64,000 nucleotides of DNA, from positions 620,001-684,000 of the forward strand of contig NZ_CP176580.1 in the NCBI RefSeq assembly GCF_046271865.1, in the 5' to 3' direction. The notes under the pieces were generated by a model. It saw nothing but the letters and a program-made list of their open reading frames with translations. It was not told the origin of the DNA and ran no database searches. The first letter of the stretch is position 1. Every line of letters starts with the position of its first letter. The translations under genes were made by a program, and so were the position numbers. This document shows positions 42,941 to 52,800 of this stretch, piece by piece. This DNA comes from Nitrincola salilacus. GTDB lineage: Bacteria; Pseudomonadota; Gammaproteobacteria; Pseudomonadales; Balneatricaceae.

Positions 42941-44002
42941 TTATGCTCCCAGTCTTTCCAGTTGATAGCTGCCATCCAGCACACGTTGCCACCAGGTCGG
43001 GTTATCCAGATACCAACGAACGGTCTTTTCGATGCCTGTTTCAAAGGTTTCCTGTGGCCGCCAGCCCAGTTCCTGCTCAATTTTAGATGCATCAATCGCA
43101 TAGCGGACATCATGCCCGGGGCGGTCGGTGACAAAACTGATCAACTCGCGATAGCTGCCGAGTGCTTCCGGTCGGCGCTCAGGGGCCAGCTCATCCAACA
43201 GGTCGCAGATGATTTCGACCACCTGCAGGTTCTGCATCTCATTATGACCGCCGATATTGTAAGTTTCTCCTGGCGCACCTTTGATCAGTACCTGATGCAG
43301 TGCGCGGGCATGGTCATCAACATAGAGCCAGTCTCTGATCTGCTGTCCATTACCATACACGGGCAGCGGCTTGCCATGCAGGGCATTGATGATCATGTGC
43401 GGGATCAGCTTCTCGGGGAAGTGGCGTGGGCCGTAGTTGTTGGAGCAGTTGGTGACCAGGATAGGCAAGCCGTAGGTTCTCTGCCAGGCTCTGACCAGAT
43501 GATCGGAGCTGGCTTTACTGGCGGAGTAGGGCGAGCTGGGTGAGTAGGGCGTGTTCTCGGTAAAGAGGTCTTTCGTACCTTCCAGATCACCATAGACCTC
43601 ATCAGTGGAGATGTGGTGAAAGCGGAAACTCGCCTGGCCAGCTGTGTCCAGTCCTTTCCAGTACTGGCGAGCGGCCTCAAGTAGGGTATAGGTGCCGACA
43701 ATGTTGGTTTCGATAAAGGCGGCTGGGCCATCAATGGAGCGATCAACATGGCTTTCGGCGGCCAGGTGCATGATGGCATCCGGCTGATGTTGGGTCAGTA
43801 TCTGATCAAGTGCCTGCCGATTGCAGATATCCGCCTGAATAAAATGGTAGCGGTGATTGTCGGCCAGATCTGCCAGTGATTCGGGATTGCCGGCATAGGT
43901 CAGCTTGTCGAGATTGATAACGCTGTCCTGCGTATTCAGCAGCAGATGACGAATAACAGCAGAACCGATAAAACCGGCGCCGCCGGTAACAACTATTTTC
44001 AT
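42941..44002 (-). CDS. rfbB: dTDP-glucose 4,6-dehydratase
   Basis: Short-chain dehydrogenase-type enzyme converting dTDP-glucose to the 4-keto-6-deoxy form with bound NAD. Seen over 353 residues: VTGGAGFIGSAVIRHLL near residue 5, MHLAAESHVDRSIDGP near 77, HISTDEVYGDLEGT near 132 (catalytic Thr-Asp-Glu), YSASKASSDHLVRAW near 161 (Tyr-Lys pair), NNYGPRHFPEKLIP near 190. First gene of the rfbBACD operon; no obvious promoter was located in the 83-base gap to the next gene upstream. Confidence 0.97.
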   Translation of the reverse strand: MKIVVTGGAGFIGSAVIRHLLLNTQDSVINLDKLTYAGNPESLADLADNHRYHFIQADICNRQALDQILTQHQPDAIMHLAAESHVDRSIDGPAAFIETNIVGTYTLLEAARQYWKGLDTAGQASFRFHHISTDEVYGDLEGTKDLFTENTPYSPSSPYSASKASSDHLVRAWQRTYGLPILVTNCSNNYGPRHFPEKLIPHMIINALHGKPLPVYGNGQQIRDWLYVDDHARALHQVLIKGAPGETYNIGGHNEMQNLQVVEIICDLLDELAPERRPEALGSYRELISFVTDRPGHDVRYAIDASKIEQELGWRPQETFETGIEKTVRWYLDNPTWWQRVLDGSYQLERLGA

Positions 44003-44085
44003 GGCAAGGGGTCCATGTCTTAAGCAGGAAAATACACGTGCTGCAGTTTAACCTTTTCTGCGTTGATCAACCAGCAAAGGCTTCC

Positions 44086-45897
44086 TTACTGAGCGTTGAT
44101 GCTTGCTCGATAAGCCGCTTCACGTTGATGGCCGATTACGCGCTGGTGGTTGATCTGGCGCTTGAGTTCATTGCGCTTTGCCTGCGAAAAGCCGGTGTGG
44201 CGAATGAATCTGGAATCATCACCGGATAGTGCCAGGGTGCCGATGCCATCCGGGCAGATGGCATTAATGTGATCCCGGTCATCACCTCTGGCATGAAAAA
44301 GGCAGCTTTCTTCAGTATCTTCCGGGCTCAAAAGATCGCGAATTGGCTCTGAGCTGCAATAGGTCTCAGAAACGTGTCGCACCAGTGTCGGCAGTAGGTC
44401 TTTCTGGTGGTATGGCTGGGTAATCTCATGGGCAGTGTGCTGATCAGAAATGACCAGCGCGGGAATCAGGGCGGCAGTCTCCTTGCCAATAATACGATTC
44501 TCGGCCGAAGAGATGGGGATCATTGCGCGGTGATCGCTGACAATCACCAGTAGCCCGTTCTCAAAAAAACCTGAGTCTCTGAGTTGCAGATAGAACTCAT
44601 ATGCGGTGTCATCCATAAAGCGAAAAACTGCTTCCTCGCTTCGCTCTCCAGTATAGGGGTGCACAAATGGATGGTGGGATGAGACGTTTTCGACTGTTAC
44701 AAAGAAAGGATTCGGTTCCAGCATCAGGTCGCTGATATAATTCATGGAGCGTTCATAGAGCACGTCATCCGGGACAGCGTCGAAGTGCAGGCGAGGGTGG
44801 CCCTCATAGCCTGCGTAGTCATGCCCTTCAAGGAAGTCAAACCCTATGCTCTCAAGCCACTTGTCTTTGTGCGAAAAGGCAAGGTTTCCGGATGTCAGAA
44901 ATGCAGTATGGTACCCCTCCTGATTGAGCAGATTGGGTAGGGTGTCCGGTTTGCCCCAGGCGGTCTCAAACGGCATGACGCTGAAAAAACGCTTGATGGG
45001 CGAAATGAACTCTATCCCAGCCAGCAGTGAGATAAGGCCTTCATTGGTGGTAAATCCGCCGGCAAAATAGCGCTTATAGGCGAGGTTCTCCAGGGCGAGC
45101 TGATCCAGTTTCGGTGTCCAGTTATTGATGCCGCTCCAGTACTGGCTCTGGTAGGGCGACCAGGACTCAAGAATCAGCAGTACGATATTCTGTTGCTGGT
45201 CTCTACCTTGTCTGCACTCCTCCTCGGCGATATCGAGGTTAGCAAGCTGATCAAACATTTTTTCCGAGTAGGGCTCTGCCACGCCAGGTGTCGTGTTGGC
45301 CATCACAACATTACGCAATGCCCAGTCGTGAACATAAGAAGTGGGCTGCAGGGTAAAACCACTGAGCACACCAACTGCAGGCAGAATCATCAGAGCCATG
45401 AAAGAGCGGCACTGATGTGCTCTTCTCGGGGGTGTCAGAGCCGTCAGCAGTACCCATGCAGATGCCAGTGCCAGCAGCTGAGAATTTTCGCGCAACAAGG
45501 TGGTGCTTTGCACGTGCCGCCAGATCAGGCTGAGCTGATCACCATATTGTCGGATGTCACCGATCATCAGGCGGGTAAAAAACTGCTGCATGATCGCTAT
45601 ATCGAACATGTAGAAAAGTACGCCAGTCAGTGCCAGCAGTCGAACAGGGAGGTATAGGTATTTGGTGCGAAGTAAAAATGAGCTCAGGAATATTAAAAGC
45701 AGTCCGCTGAGATAAATGATGTCATGAGCCAGCAGGGTCATGGTGAAGCAGCCGTCACATCCGACAACGTCACCGAAAATGGCATCTACATAAAGGTCTC
45801 GTGTCAGAAACGCCAGTACAAGCAGTGCTGAAAATGAGATGATCAGGCAGAAATCCCACGCCCTGAGCAGGCTGTTTTTATATTTGCTGATTTTCAT
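44086..45897 (-). CDS. LTA synthase-like membrane phosphotransferase/sulfatase-family protein
   Basis: 603 residues: five N-terminal membrane helices (to about residue 195), then a periplasmic alkaline phosphatase-superfamily domain. Seen: NIVLLILESWSPYQSQ near residue 235 with the metal-binding Glu, GGFTTNEGLISLLAGIEF near 282 with the Thr nucleophile, LPNLLNQEGYHTAFLTSGN, VTVENVSSHHPF near 400 and VIVSDHRAM near 455 (metal Asp/His). Gram-negative relatives transfer phosphoethanolamine or phosphoglycerol to surface glycans, so a link to the polysaccharide genes next door is plausible; a hydrolase role cannot be excluded. Confidence 0.85.
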   Translation of the reverse strand: MKISKYKNSLLRAWDFCLIISFSALLVLAFLTRDLYVDAIFGDVVGCDGCFTMTLLAHDIIYLSGLLLIFLSSFLLRTKYLYLPVRLLALTGVLFYMFDIAIMQQFFTRLMIGDIRQYGDQLSLIWRHVQSTTLLRENSQLLALASAWVLLTALTPPRRAHQCRSFMALMILPAVGVLSGFTLQPTSYVHDWALRNVVMANTTPGVAEPYSEKMFDQLANLDIAEEECRQGRDQQQNIVLLILESWSPYQSQYWSGINNWTPKLDQLALENLAYKRYFAGGFTTNEGLISLLAGIEFISPIKRFFSVMPFETAWGKPDTLPNLLNQEGYHTAFLTSGNLAFSHKDKWLESIGFDFLEGHDYAGYEGHPRLHFDAVPDDVLYERSMNYISDLMLEPNPFFVTVENVSSHHPFVHPYTGERSEEAVFRFMDDTAYEFYLQLRDSGFFENGLLVIVSDHRAMIPISSAENRIIGKETAALIPALVISDQHTAHEITQPYHQKDLLPTLVRHVSETYCSSEPIRDLLSPEDTEESCLFHARGDDRDHINAICPDGIGTLALSGDDSRFIRHTGFSQAKRNELKRQINHQRVIGHQREAAYRASINAQ

Positions 45898-45916
45898 GGC
45901 GCAGTCGGTGTCCAGG

Positions 45917-45948
45917 TGTTGATCCGGTAATATGTTGATCCGGAAATG
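45917..45948. repeat. 16-bp tandem duplication before the LTA synthase-like gene
   Basis: TGTTGATCCGGTAATA (45917-45932) is followed by TGTTGATCCGGAAATG (45933-45948), in the 81-base gap between dgkA and the LTA synthase-like gene. Confidence 0.8.
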
Positions 45949-45978
45949 GTAAAGCAGACACTCATCAGAAATAGACTG

Positions 45979-46335
45979 TTAGATCAGAATGAGTATCCAG
46001 ATAGCTGTTGCCAGTAGGATTGTAAGTAGTACCGCCGCAGAGCCAGCATCCTTCGCTTTGCCGCTGAGTTCACTATGCTCAGTACCGATACGATCAACCA
46101 CCGCTTCAATCGACGAATTCAGCAGTTCTACAATCAAAACCAATATCAGGCTGGATAGCAGTAGTGCGCGCTCAACCCCGGTTAATTCGAAAAAGAATAT
46201 CCAGGGTGCAAGCAGCAGGCAGGCTACGACTTCCTGACGAAAGGCTGCTTCTGTCTGCCAGGTTGAGCGTAGACCCTTCCATGAGTAACGCGCTGCGGCA
46301 ACGATACGTGTGATGCCTGTTTTGCCGGGTTTCAT
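45979..46335 (-). CDS. dgkA: Diacylglycerol kinase
   Basis: Small trimeric inner membrane kinase that recycles diacylglycerol to phosphatidic acid. Seen over 118 residues: ARYSWKGLRSTWQTEAAFRQE near residue 15-35, ELLNSSIEAVVDRIGTEHSE near 70-89 (the catalytic motif with Glu, Asn and Glu), SGKAKDAGSAAVLLT near 90, and three membrane helices. Its ATG overlaps the stop of the SapC-like gene by one base (TGATG). Diacylglycerol would be made if the neighbouring LTA synthase-like enzyme uses phospholipid head groups, which would explain the pairing. Confidence 0.95.
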   Translation of the reverse strand: MKPGKTGITRIVAAARYSWKGLRSTWQTEAAFRQEVVACLLLAPWIFFFELTGVERALLLSSLILVLIVELLNSSIEAVVDRIGTEHSELSGKAKDAGSAAVLLTILLATAIWILILI

Positions 46336-47060
46336 CAGTTGGTTTTCTGCTGCGTCCAGTGGGTGTGAAGGTTTATGGCCTGCTGCAGCTTGGGAAGCTG
46401 GTTCATGGAGATCAGTTGTGCATACGCCAGTGGTGTGGCGCTGGCTTTACGCAGCTTCAACCAGACATCATCAGTCGCGTTGTTCAGTGCCTGCTCGTCC
46501 ACACAGTAGATACCGTTGACAGGATGAACTTCCTCGCCCTGATTCAGCGTTAATTCCCAAGGCTTCAACAGGTTCGCTTCTGCCAGCACATTGACGGCGA
46601 TCTGAGTCGCTTCACGATTTTGCTCTACCTGGCTGAGAAACTCGATCACACTCTGCATGACAGGTGATGGTTTTCCCTGTTCATCAAAGAAGGACTCTCC
46701 TTCTCCTGCCTCGGCGATCAGACCACAGTCCTGGTCGATGCAGAGCACTTTTTTGGGATGGTTGTCGGGTTTCAGCAGTTTGAAAGGATGGCAGCGAAGA
46801 TCGACAGGTACATAGTCTCCGAGCCAGTTGCCGTCTGGCATGATGAAGTAGTTGATGCCGGGTTGCATGGATGTCATGGCGACCATCATGAAGCGGTCCG
46901 CGACCTTGATGAACCCCAGTGGGAGAGAACTGGCAAGTTTGGCAACTTCACTGCCGACGACCGGTATCAGATTACGCTGCGAGGCAAACGCGAAGTTGTC
47001 GACGCGCTTCCAGGATTTGTTTGAAAATTCATCTGGAGTCACGATGTGCATCTGAGCCAT
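46335..47060 (-). CDS. SapC family protein
   Basis: 241 residues from the ATG at 47060 (AGGA five bases upstream). A GTG at 47084 is in frame but adds residues that cover that ribosome site. Seen: the SapC-like (PF07277-type) pattern with HIVTPDEFSNKSWKRVDNFAF near the start, FIMPDGNWLGDYVPVDLRCHPF in parts near 88-110, LCIDQDCGLI near 124 and GIYCVDEQALNNATDDVW near 195-212. First described in Campylobacter S-layer loci, the family's role elsewhere is unclear. Translationally linked to dgkA. Confidence 0.85.
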   Translation of the reverse strand: MAQMHIVTPDEFSNKSWKRVDNFAFASQRNLIPVVGSEVAKLASSLPLGFIKVADRFMMVAMTSMQPGINYFIMPDGNWLGDYVPVDLRCHPFKLLKPDNHPKKVLCIDQDCGLIAEAGEGESFFDEQGKPSPVMQSVIEFLSQVEQNREATQIAVNVLAEANLLKPWELTLNQGEEVHPVNGIYCVDEQALNNATDDVWLKLRKASATPLAYAQLISMNQLPKLQQAINLHTHWTQQKTN

Positions 47061-47227
47061 GGAAATCCTGTCCTCTATTATCACACTATTGTCATTGCAA
47101 ACGCGGAATTCTAGCAGAAGATGGCGCTTTTTATAAACACTAGTCGTTCCAGTTGTGGATAATGTTCTAAAATATCCTGTGAAGCAGCGTGGATACAGAT
47201 GGATCTGAGAAGAGGAATTCAGAACGG

Positions 47228-48028
47228 ATGAGTATCAGAGTGTGTTGGCCATTGAATATGGTAAAGGTAGTCTTGTGGTTATTGCTGGTCTGTTCAACAC
47301 AGGCCTATGCCGAAATCTGTTCGATACTGCGCGAGGATGCCTCGGTTCGAGTCAGCTATGTGTACGATGCTGATACTGTTCGGCTGGATAATGGTGAGCG
47401 GGTCAGGGTATTGGGTATCGATGCACCTGAATTAGCGCGCGACGATCAGCCGGATGAGCCATTTTCAGTTGAAGGGCGCGACTTCCTGAGGGAGTTGCTG
47501 GCCGAGCATGATAACCGTGTTCTGCTGCATTATGGCTCTGATACACATGATCAATACGGTCGGCGTCTGGCCTGGTTGTTTTTGCCTGACGGCAGTAATG
47601 TACAGCGTTTGCTGCTGGAGCAGGGGTTGGTGATGCAGGTGTTTGTGTCACCGAATCTGGATTATGCAGATTGCCTGATGCTGCATGAGCAGGGAGCCAG
47701 GCTTGCAAGGCGTGGCATCTGGTCGCAGACTGAGTACCATCCTGGCATCGATAGTGTCATGGTGCCAGAGTCGACGCGAGGGGCCGCTATTGTAAAGGGT
47801 GAGGTTGTGCGTGTCGGTGAGAGCCGCGACAATATATGGATCAATCTTGAAGGCGGTGTGGCATTGCAGATCAGACGGGACAATATGGGTGTGTTTGCAG
47901 ACCTGAATCTTGAGAAGTTGAAAGGTAAACTGTTGCGTGCCCGGGGGTGGCTGGTCAAGGAGGAGCGACCTCATCATCAGTGGCGTATGAGGTTGGATGA
48001 CCGGCGCTCATTGGAATTTCTGAATTAG
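47228..48028 (+). CDS. Exported thermonuclease (SNase-like) domain protein
   Basis: 266 residues from the ATG at 47228. Seen: a signal peptide (MVKVVLWLLLVCSTQAYA inside the first 30 residues), an SNase/OB fold with VSYVYDADTVRLDNGERVRV near residue 41, LGIDAPELARDDQPDEP near 63, YGRRLAWLFLPDG near 105, and active-site Asp, Arg and Glu-type residues present (DAD, R in RVRVLGIDAPE, E in DAPE). A C-terminal OB-like part of about 90 residues follows. An ATG at 47258 is an alternative start. Probable periplasmic or secreted nuclease, or an OB-fold protein that has lost activity. It is divergent from the SapC gene. Confidence 0.85.
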   Translation: MSIRVCWPLNMVKVVLWLLLVCSTQAYAEICSILREDASVRVSYVYDADTVRLDNGERVRVLGIDAPELARDDQPDEPFSVEGRDFLRELLAEHDNRVLLHYGSDTHDQYGRRLAWLFLPDGSNVQRLLLEQGLVMQVFVSPNLDYADCLMLHEQGARLARRGIWSQTEYHPGIDSVMVPESTRGAAIVKGEVVRVGESRDNIWINLEGGVALQIRRDNMGVFADLNLEKLKGKLLRARGWLVKEERPHHQWRMRLDDRRSLEFLN

Positions 48029-48146
48029 CATTGTGTCCGGTGTGTGCCATGTGCGGCCCAGCCCCGCAGTATCACTGGCGTTATCGACTTCTGTGTCGTT
48101 ATACTGGAGACAAACCGGGCAAACTCAGTACAGGGATTTGAGATAA

Positions 48147-49760
48147 GTGGCGCCGCGCAGAATCTCCTATGCAGACAAACGTGTTCTATTGATAGAAAGC
48201 AGCGGCAATATGCGGGCCACCATCGTGCATATGCTGCGTGAGCTGGGTATCCAGAACATTCAGGCGATGACCGTTAATGAACGGGTGCTGGATATTGTTC
48301 AGGAAGAGCACTTTGATATCATTCTGTTGGGTCATAACAGCAGTGATAAAGTCACCGGGATACAACTGCTTGAGGAGGCCCGCTATCGAGGCTACATACG
48401 GCCTACATCTGGCTGGATCTTCATGACCAGTGACTCTTCGCAGCAGGTGGTGTTGCACGCGATTGACAGCAACCCGGATTCGCTGATTACCAAACCCTTT
48501 TCCATCGAAGATCTCAAACACCGTATTGATGCACTTGTGGCTAAGAAGCAGGCACTCAGGCCAGCCGATCAGGCGCTTGAGGCGGGAGATCTGGAGCGTG
48601 CCGTGCTTCATTGTGATGATATACCACCCTCGGACCCTTGTTATGATTTCGCACAGCGTCTGAAATCGGAGCTTCTGCTGCAACTGGGGCGTCCTGAAGA
48701 GGCGTACGAAGCCCTGGAAAAACGTTTCTGGCAAACCTCTGATAAAGATACCGGTCTGGTACTGGCCAAGGCGTTGCTGAAGCTGGACAGACTGGCTGAT
48801 GGTCGTGAAGTGTTGATGGGGCTGGTGGAAAGCTACCCGTTGTTTGTGCCGGCGCTGGATCTGCTGGCCAAGGTGCATGAGCTCAACGGTGATCTTGCGA
48901 TGGCGCGTGAGGTGCTGCAGGAGGCGGCTTCAAAATCCCCTCTGGGAATCCCTCGGCAAATGGAGCTGGGCCGGGTCGCAACCCAGGTCAAGGCTCTGAA
49001 GCTGGCTGAGGGTGCCTATCGACGCTCAATCACGCTGGGGCGCAGCAGTTGTTATCGCTCACCTGAACCCTATCTGAAACTGGCTAATATCCGACGTCTG
49101 GAGATGAAGGATGCGGATAAGAAAGCCAGAATTCTGTTGCATAACGAGCTGGATGAGTTGCTGAACCATGCCGAGTTCTCTTTCCCGAAGGATCAGGAGT
49201 TCAAAGTCAGAAGTGCGTTATTGCGTGCACAGGCGTGCCAGGAAAGTGGTGAAATCAATGAAGCCGAGCGGTTTTTAAAACAGGCCAGTCAATGCAACCA
49301 CCAATTAAGTCAGCCTCTGGATCTGAAACGCGAAGTGGTGTTGCTGTCGGGTGATGATGTGCCTATTCTGGAACCTGTCAAAGAGTCAGAGGCAAAGAAA
49401 AAATCCACAACAAAAGTGGTGCGCGACGAAGTGATGAGCGACAAGGTCAATCTGCTCGGCGTGAGGCACTATATGGCTGGCAAACTGAATCAGGCGCTGC
49501 GCTATTTCAACCTGGCAATGGAATACAACCCGGCTAACGGCGTGGCGATGATCAACCTTGCTCAGCTCTATCTTGAGGCTGCGCGTGATAGTGAAAACAA
49601 ACGGGAGGAACGACTGAAGATGGTAGGTCGTTTTTTGCTTCTGGCCGATAGAGTTCCTCTGGCACCTGCAGCAAAAGTCAGGCAATCTCAATTGCGTAAG
49701 CTGACCAGACTGCCGGTCAGTGATATGCCGTCAGGAACACTGGGTGCCTTGTTGCGTTGA
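48147..49760 (+). CDS. Degenerate response-regulator receiver fused to TPR repeats
   Basis: 537 residues starting at a GTG. The first 125 residues have the receiver fold (VLLIESSGNMRATIVHMLRE, FMTSDSSQ, LITKPFSIEDLKHRI) with the conserved Thr and Lys, but the acidic pair is Glu-Ser and the phosphoacceptor position reads ILLGHNS, with Gly instead of Asp. It therefore should not be phosphorylated in the usual way. The rest is a chain of TPR helices (AFAQ-type pairs such as EEAYEALEKRF, MAREVLQEAASKSPLGIP, LNQALRYFNLAMEYNPANG) with a charged break near 415-430. It is likely a protein-binding adaptor. VieB of Vibrio cholerae has a similar layout. The next gene encodes a GGDEF-EAL enzyme. Confidence 0.85.
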   Translation: MAPRRISYADKRVLLIESSGNMRATIVHMLRELGIQNIQAMTVNERVLDIVQEEHFDIILLGHNSSDKVTGIQLLEEARYRGYIRPTSGWIFMTSDSSQQVVLHAIDSNPDSLITKPFSIEDLKHRIDALVAKKQALRPADQALEAGDLERAVLHCDDIPPSDPCYDFAQRLKSELLLQLGRPEEAYEALEKRFWQTSDKDTGLVLAKALLKLDRLADGREVLMGLVESYPLFVPALDLLAKVHELNGDLAMAREVLQEAASKSPLGIPRQMELGRVATQVKALKLAEGAYRRSITLGRSSCYRSPEPYLKLANIRRLEMKDADKKARILLHNELDELLNHAEFSFPKDQEFKVRSALLRAQACQESGEINEAERFLKQASQCNHQLSQPLDLKREVVLLSGDDVPILEPVKESEAKKKSTTKVVRDEVMSDKVNLLGVRHYMAGKLNQALRYFNLAMEYNPANGVAMINLAQLYLEAARDSENKREERLKMVGRFLLLADRVPLAPAAKVRQSQLRKLTRLPVSDMPSGTLGALLR

Positions 49761-49792
49761 CCCTTTTGCCGTACTGAAGTGTGTGCTGATGC

Positions 49793-49816
49793 AGTTGTAG
49801 CTGTAGTTGTAGCTGT
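49793..49816. repeat. Perfect 12-bp tandem duplication
   Basis: AGTTGTAGCTGT occurs twice in a row (49793-49804, 49805-49816), in the 107-base gap between the receiver-TPR gene and the GGDEF-EAL gene. Confidence 0.9.
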
Positions 49817-49867
49817 GTTGTCGGATGGCCGTTTTCAATTGTGTGAAAAATCAGGAATAGATGATTC

Positions 49868-52800
49868 ATGATCAACAATAATGGACAGCGCAATGATTAC
49901 AAGGCCGAAAAGGTTGCCTTGGTGTACTGTTTATTTGGCCTGCTTTGGATCCTGACCTCTGATGCACTGGTTGCAACGTTGGTTAAGGATACGGATCTGC
50001 TGGTTTCGATGGGCACCTTCAAGGGGGTGTTGTTTGTTGCCACGACGACGGCACTGCTTTACCTGACGCTTAAGGTCTGGCAGCAGCCATCCCTTGATTC
50101 TTTATCGGCCACATCTGCAACAGAGGGGCGGCGGGAAATTGTGCTGGCTTTTTCTGGTCTTGCACTGCTCGTTCCTCTGCTGGTGGCTGCTGTTGCTCAG
50201 GTTTATGTGCCGATGGTCACCAAAGAAGCCCGGCATGATGCAGTGATGATTGCTCAGAGCCGTGCGCTACTCGTGGATGCCTGGCTCCAGGAGCGTGAAA
50301 GTGAGGCACTCCGTTTGCATCACGATCAGGCCCTGATTCATTGGTTGGATGGAGTAGATGAGGCGTTATCTGAGCATCATACGGCGCTGCACAGGTTTGA
50401 GTTGCTGCATCAATATGCAGGGTTCGATCGTGTGTTATTGCTGAATGAGCAGTTTGAACGCATGATCGGTGTCGGTGAAGAGTACTCCTCAAGTTTATCG
50501 CCCTCATATACTGACTATGGATTACATGGAGAGGTGCAGTCGCCTGTGCAGGTGTGGCGCAGTGATATTTATGCCGATGAGGGGCGACTTTATATCGATT
50601 GGTTAGTGCCTGTTCTGGATGAAAGTGAGCGTATAAAAGGGTATGTGCTGCTCAGCAAGGATTTTGAACAGCTACTCTATCCATTATTGACTGACTGGAA
50701 TGTTTCCCGCTATACGGCTGAACTGAGGTTGGTTGAGAAAAACGAACAAGGATTGAGGCTTCTGACCTCTGATAGCAGCCGAAATGAGGGTTTTCAGGCA
50801 GCACTTGATTATCAGTTGGCGGGCGGGAAGCCATTTATTCCCGAACCTGACCTCGGTGTGTACAGTGGCGAAGTGAAGGGGCCAGACGCGGTTTCGCTTT
50901 TGCTGGCCATGGCGCCGCTATCCTCTACTCATACAGCAAAAAGTCTGTCAACAGCTTCCCAGTCAACAGCATCCTGGTATCTGCTGGTAACCATCGACAA
51001 GCGAAGTGTTATGGCGCCTGTTTATACGCTGCTGGCCTGGGTGTCTTTGCTGGCAATTGCAGCAGTCGCTTCTATCGCTGTTTCTCTGGCGCTGGTCTGG
51101 CAGAAAACCCGCCGTGTCCAGCAACTGGCGCTGGCACAACAAGCCGCAGAGAAGGACAGGTTGCTGCTCAAGTTCTTCGAGTTACCGTTTGTCGGTATGT
51201 CCATTACTGAACCAGCCAGTGGTAGTTGGATTCGCTTCAATGAGAAATTTTGCGACATCCTTGGCTACAGCCCCGAAGAACTGAAAACGCTCAGTTGGTT
51301 CGATATCACGCACAAGGATGATCTGCCACTATCGCAGCAGCAGTTTCAGCAACTGATCGATGGTCATCAGGATAGTTATACCATCGAGAAGCGCTTTGTC
51401 CGGGCTGATGGTACTTATGTGCCGGTGATGCTCAACCTCAGGACGATCTGCAATGAGGATGGCAAGGTGATTTATGCCATTGAAACTGTTCAGGATATCT
51501 CCGAGCAGAAGCGCTATGAAGCGCAACTGGTTCGTCAGCGCGATCTCTATAATACCCTGTCTGAAACCAATCAGATGATTGTGCGCTGCCAGAGCGCAGA
51601 TGAGTTATTGCAGGGTGTGTGCAGAATTGCTGTTGAGCAAAGTGGCTTGGGTTTTGCCTGGTTTGGATGGGTTGAATCCGGCGCTATTCGCTCCTCGATT
51701 CAGGCATTTGCTAATGATCTACAGAAAAGTGATGCGGAGTGGCAACTGCTTGCCAGCCAACAGGCAGAGGTCGAGCCGGTCTCCAGAGCGGTTGCACGCA
51801 GATCACCGGTGGTGACTGAGCATCCTTTTTCCGATGGCACTGCCAGCAGCAGGGTGTTGTTTGGGCATTCACTGAAAAGCATGGCCTGCTTTCCGGTTCA
51901 TCAGCGCGACACACTGGTGGGAGTTTTCTGTGTTTATGCCCGTGATCATGAATTTTTCACCCCTGATATCGTCTGTACACTGAACGAGATGGCTGATGAT
52001 GTTGGCTATGCACTGGGCCATGTTGCGCAGTCGCGGGCGTTGGAAACCGCTGTACAGGTTGTTAAGGCAAGTCCAGTCATGCTTTTCCGCTGGCGGTTGG
52101 ATGAGAACTGGCCAGTCATCTATGTATCGGACAATATCACGCGCTGGGGATATGAGCCTGAACAGTTTATCTCCGGTGGTCTTTGTTATGGCGATCTGAT
52201 TGATCCTTCTGATCGTGCCAGGCTGTTTGAGGAGGGGCAGAGATTCCGTCGTGCAGGTGCCGATAGCTACACGCAGGAGTATCGGGTGCGCAAGGCTGAT
52301 GGTAAATGGATCTGGGTTGAAGATACGTCTCGATTGTTGACTGATACAGAAGGCCTGGCGGGGCAGGTTGAAGGTGTGGTAACCGAGATTACCGCTCGTA
52401 AATTGCACCAGCAGCGGCTCGATTATATTGCCCATCACGACAATCTCACGGGTTTGCCCAACAGGTTATCGATGTTGGAAGCCATTACGTTACGGGTAGA
52501 GCAAAAACGTGAGTCTGAAAAGCTGGCGTGCATGGTGTTGGATCTGGATCGATTTAACGATGTGAATGACAGTTTCGGGCATGTCGTCGGGGATGAGTTG
52601 CTGTGCAAGCTGGCACTCAGGCTCAAGAATATGCTGCAGCCGACGGATGATCTTTGCCGACTCAGTGGTGATGAATTTGTGATCCTGCCGGCGCTACAGG
52701 AGTATCCGGATAAGATTTCTGTCGCTGCTTTTGCGCAGAAATTGATTTCGGCCCTTCAGGCTCCTTTTCGTCTGTCGGGAGGTATAGAGATCCGTATTGG

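Noticed and set aside
42698..43543. 281-residue + strand open frame opposite rfbA and rfbB
   Set aside because: Antisense to two clear pathway enzymes across their junction; no ribosome site and no recognisable protein pattern.
44038..44229. 63-residue + strand frame between rfbB and the LTA synthase-like gene
   Set aside because: Mostly antisense to the 3' end of the LTA synthase-like gene; nothing supports expression.
48044..48241. 65-residue frame before and into the receiver-TPR gene
   Set aside because: Overlaps the receiver coding start in another frame; no Shine-Dalgarno site or motif.
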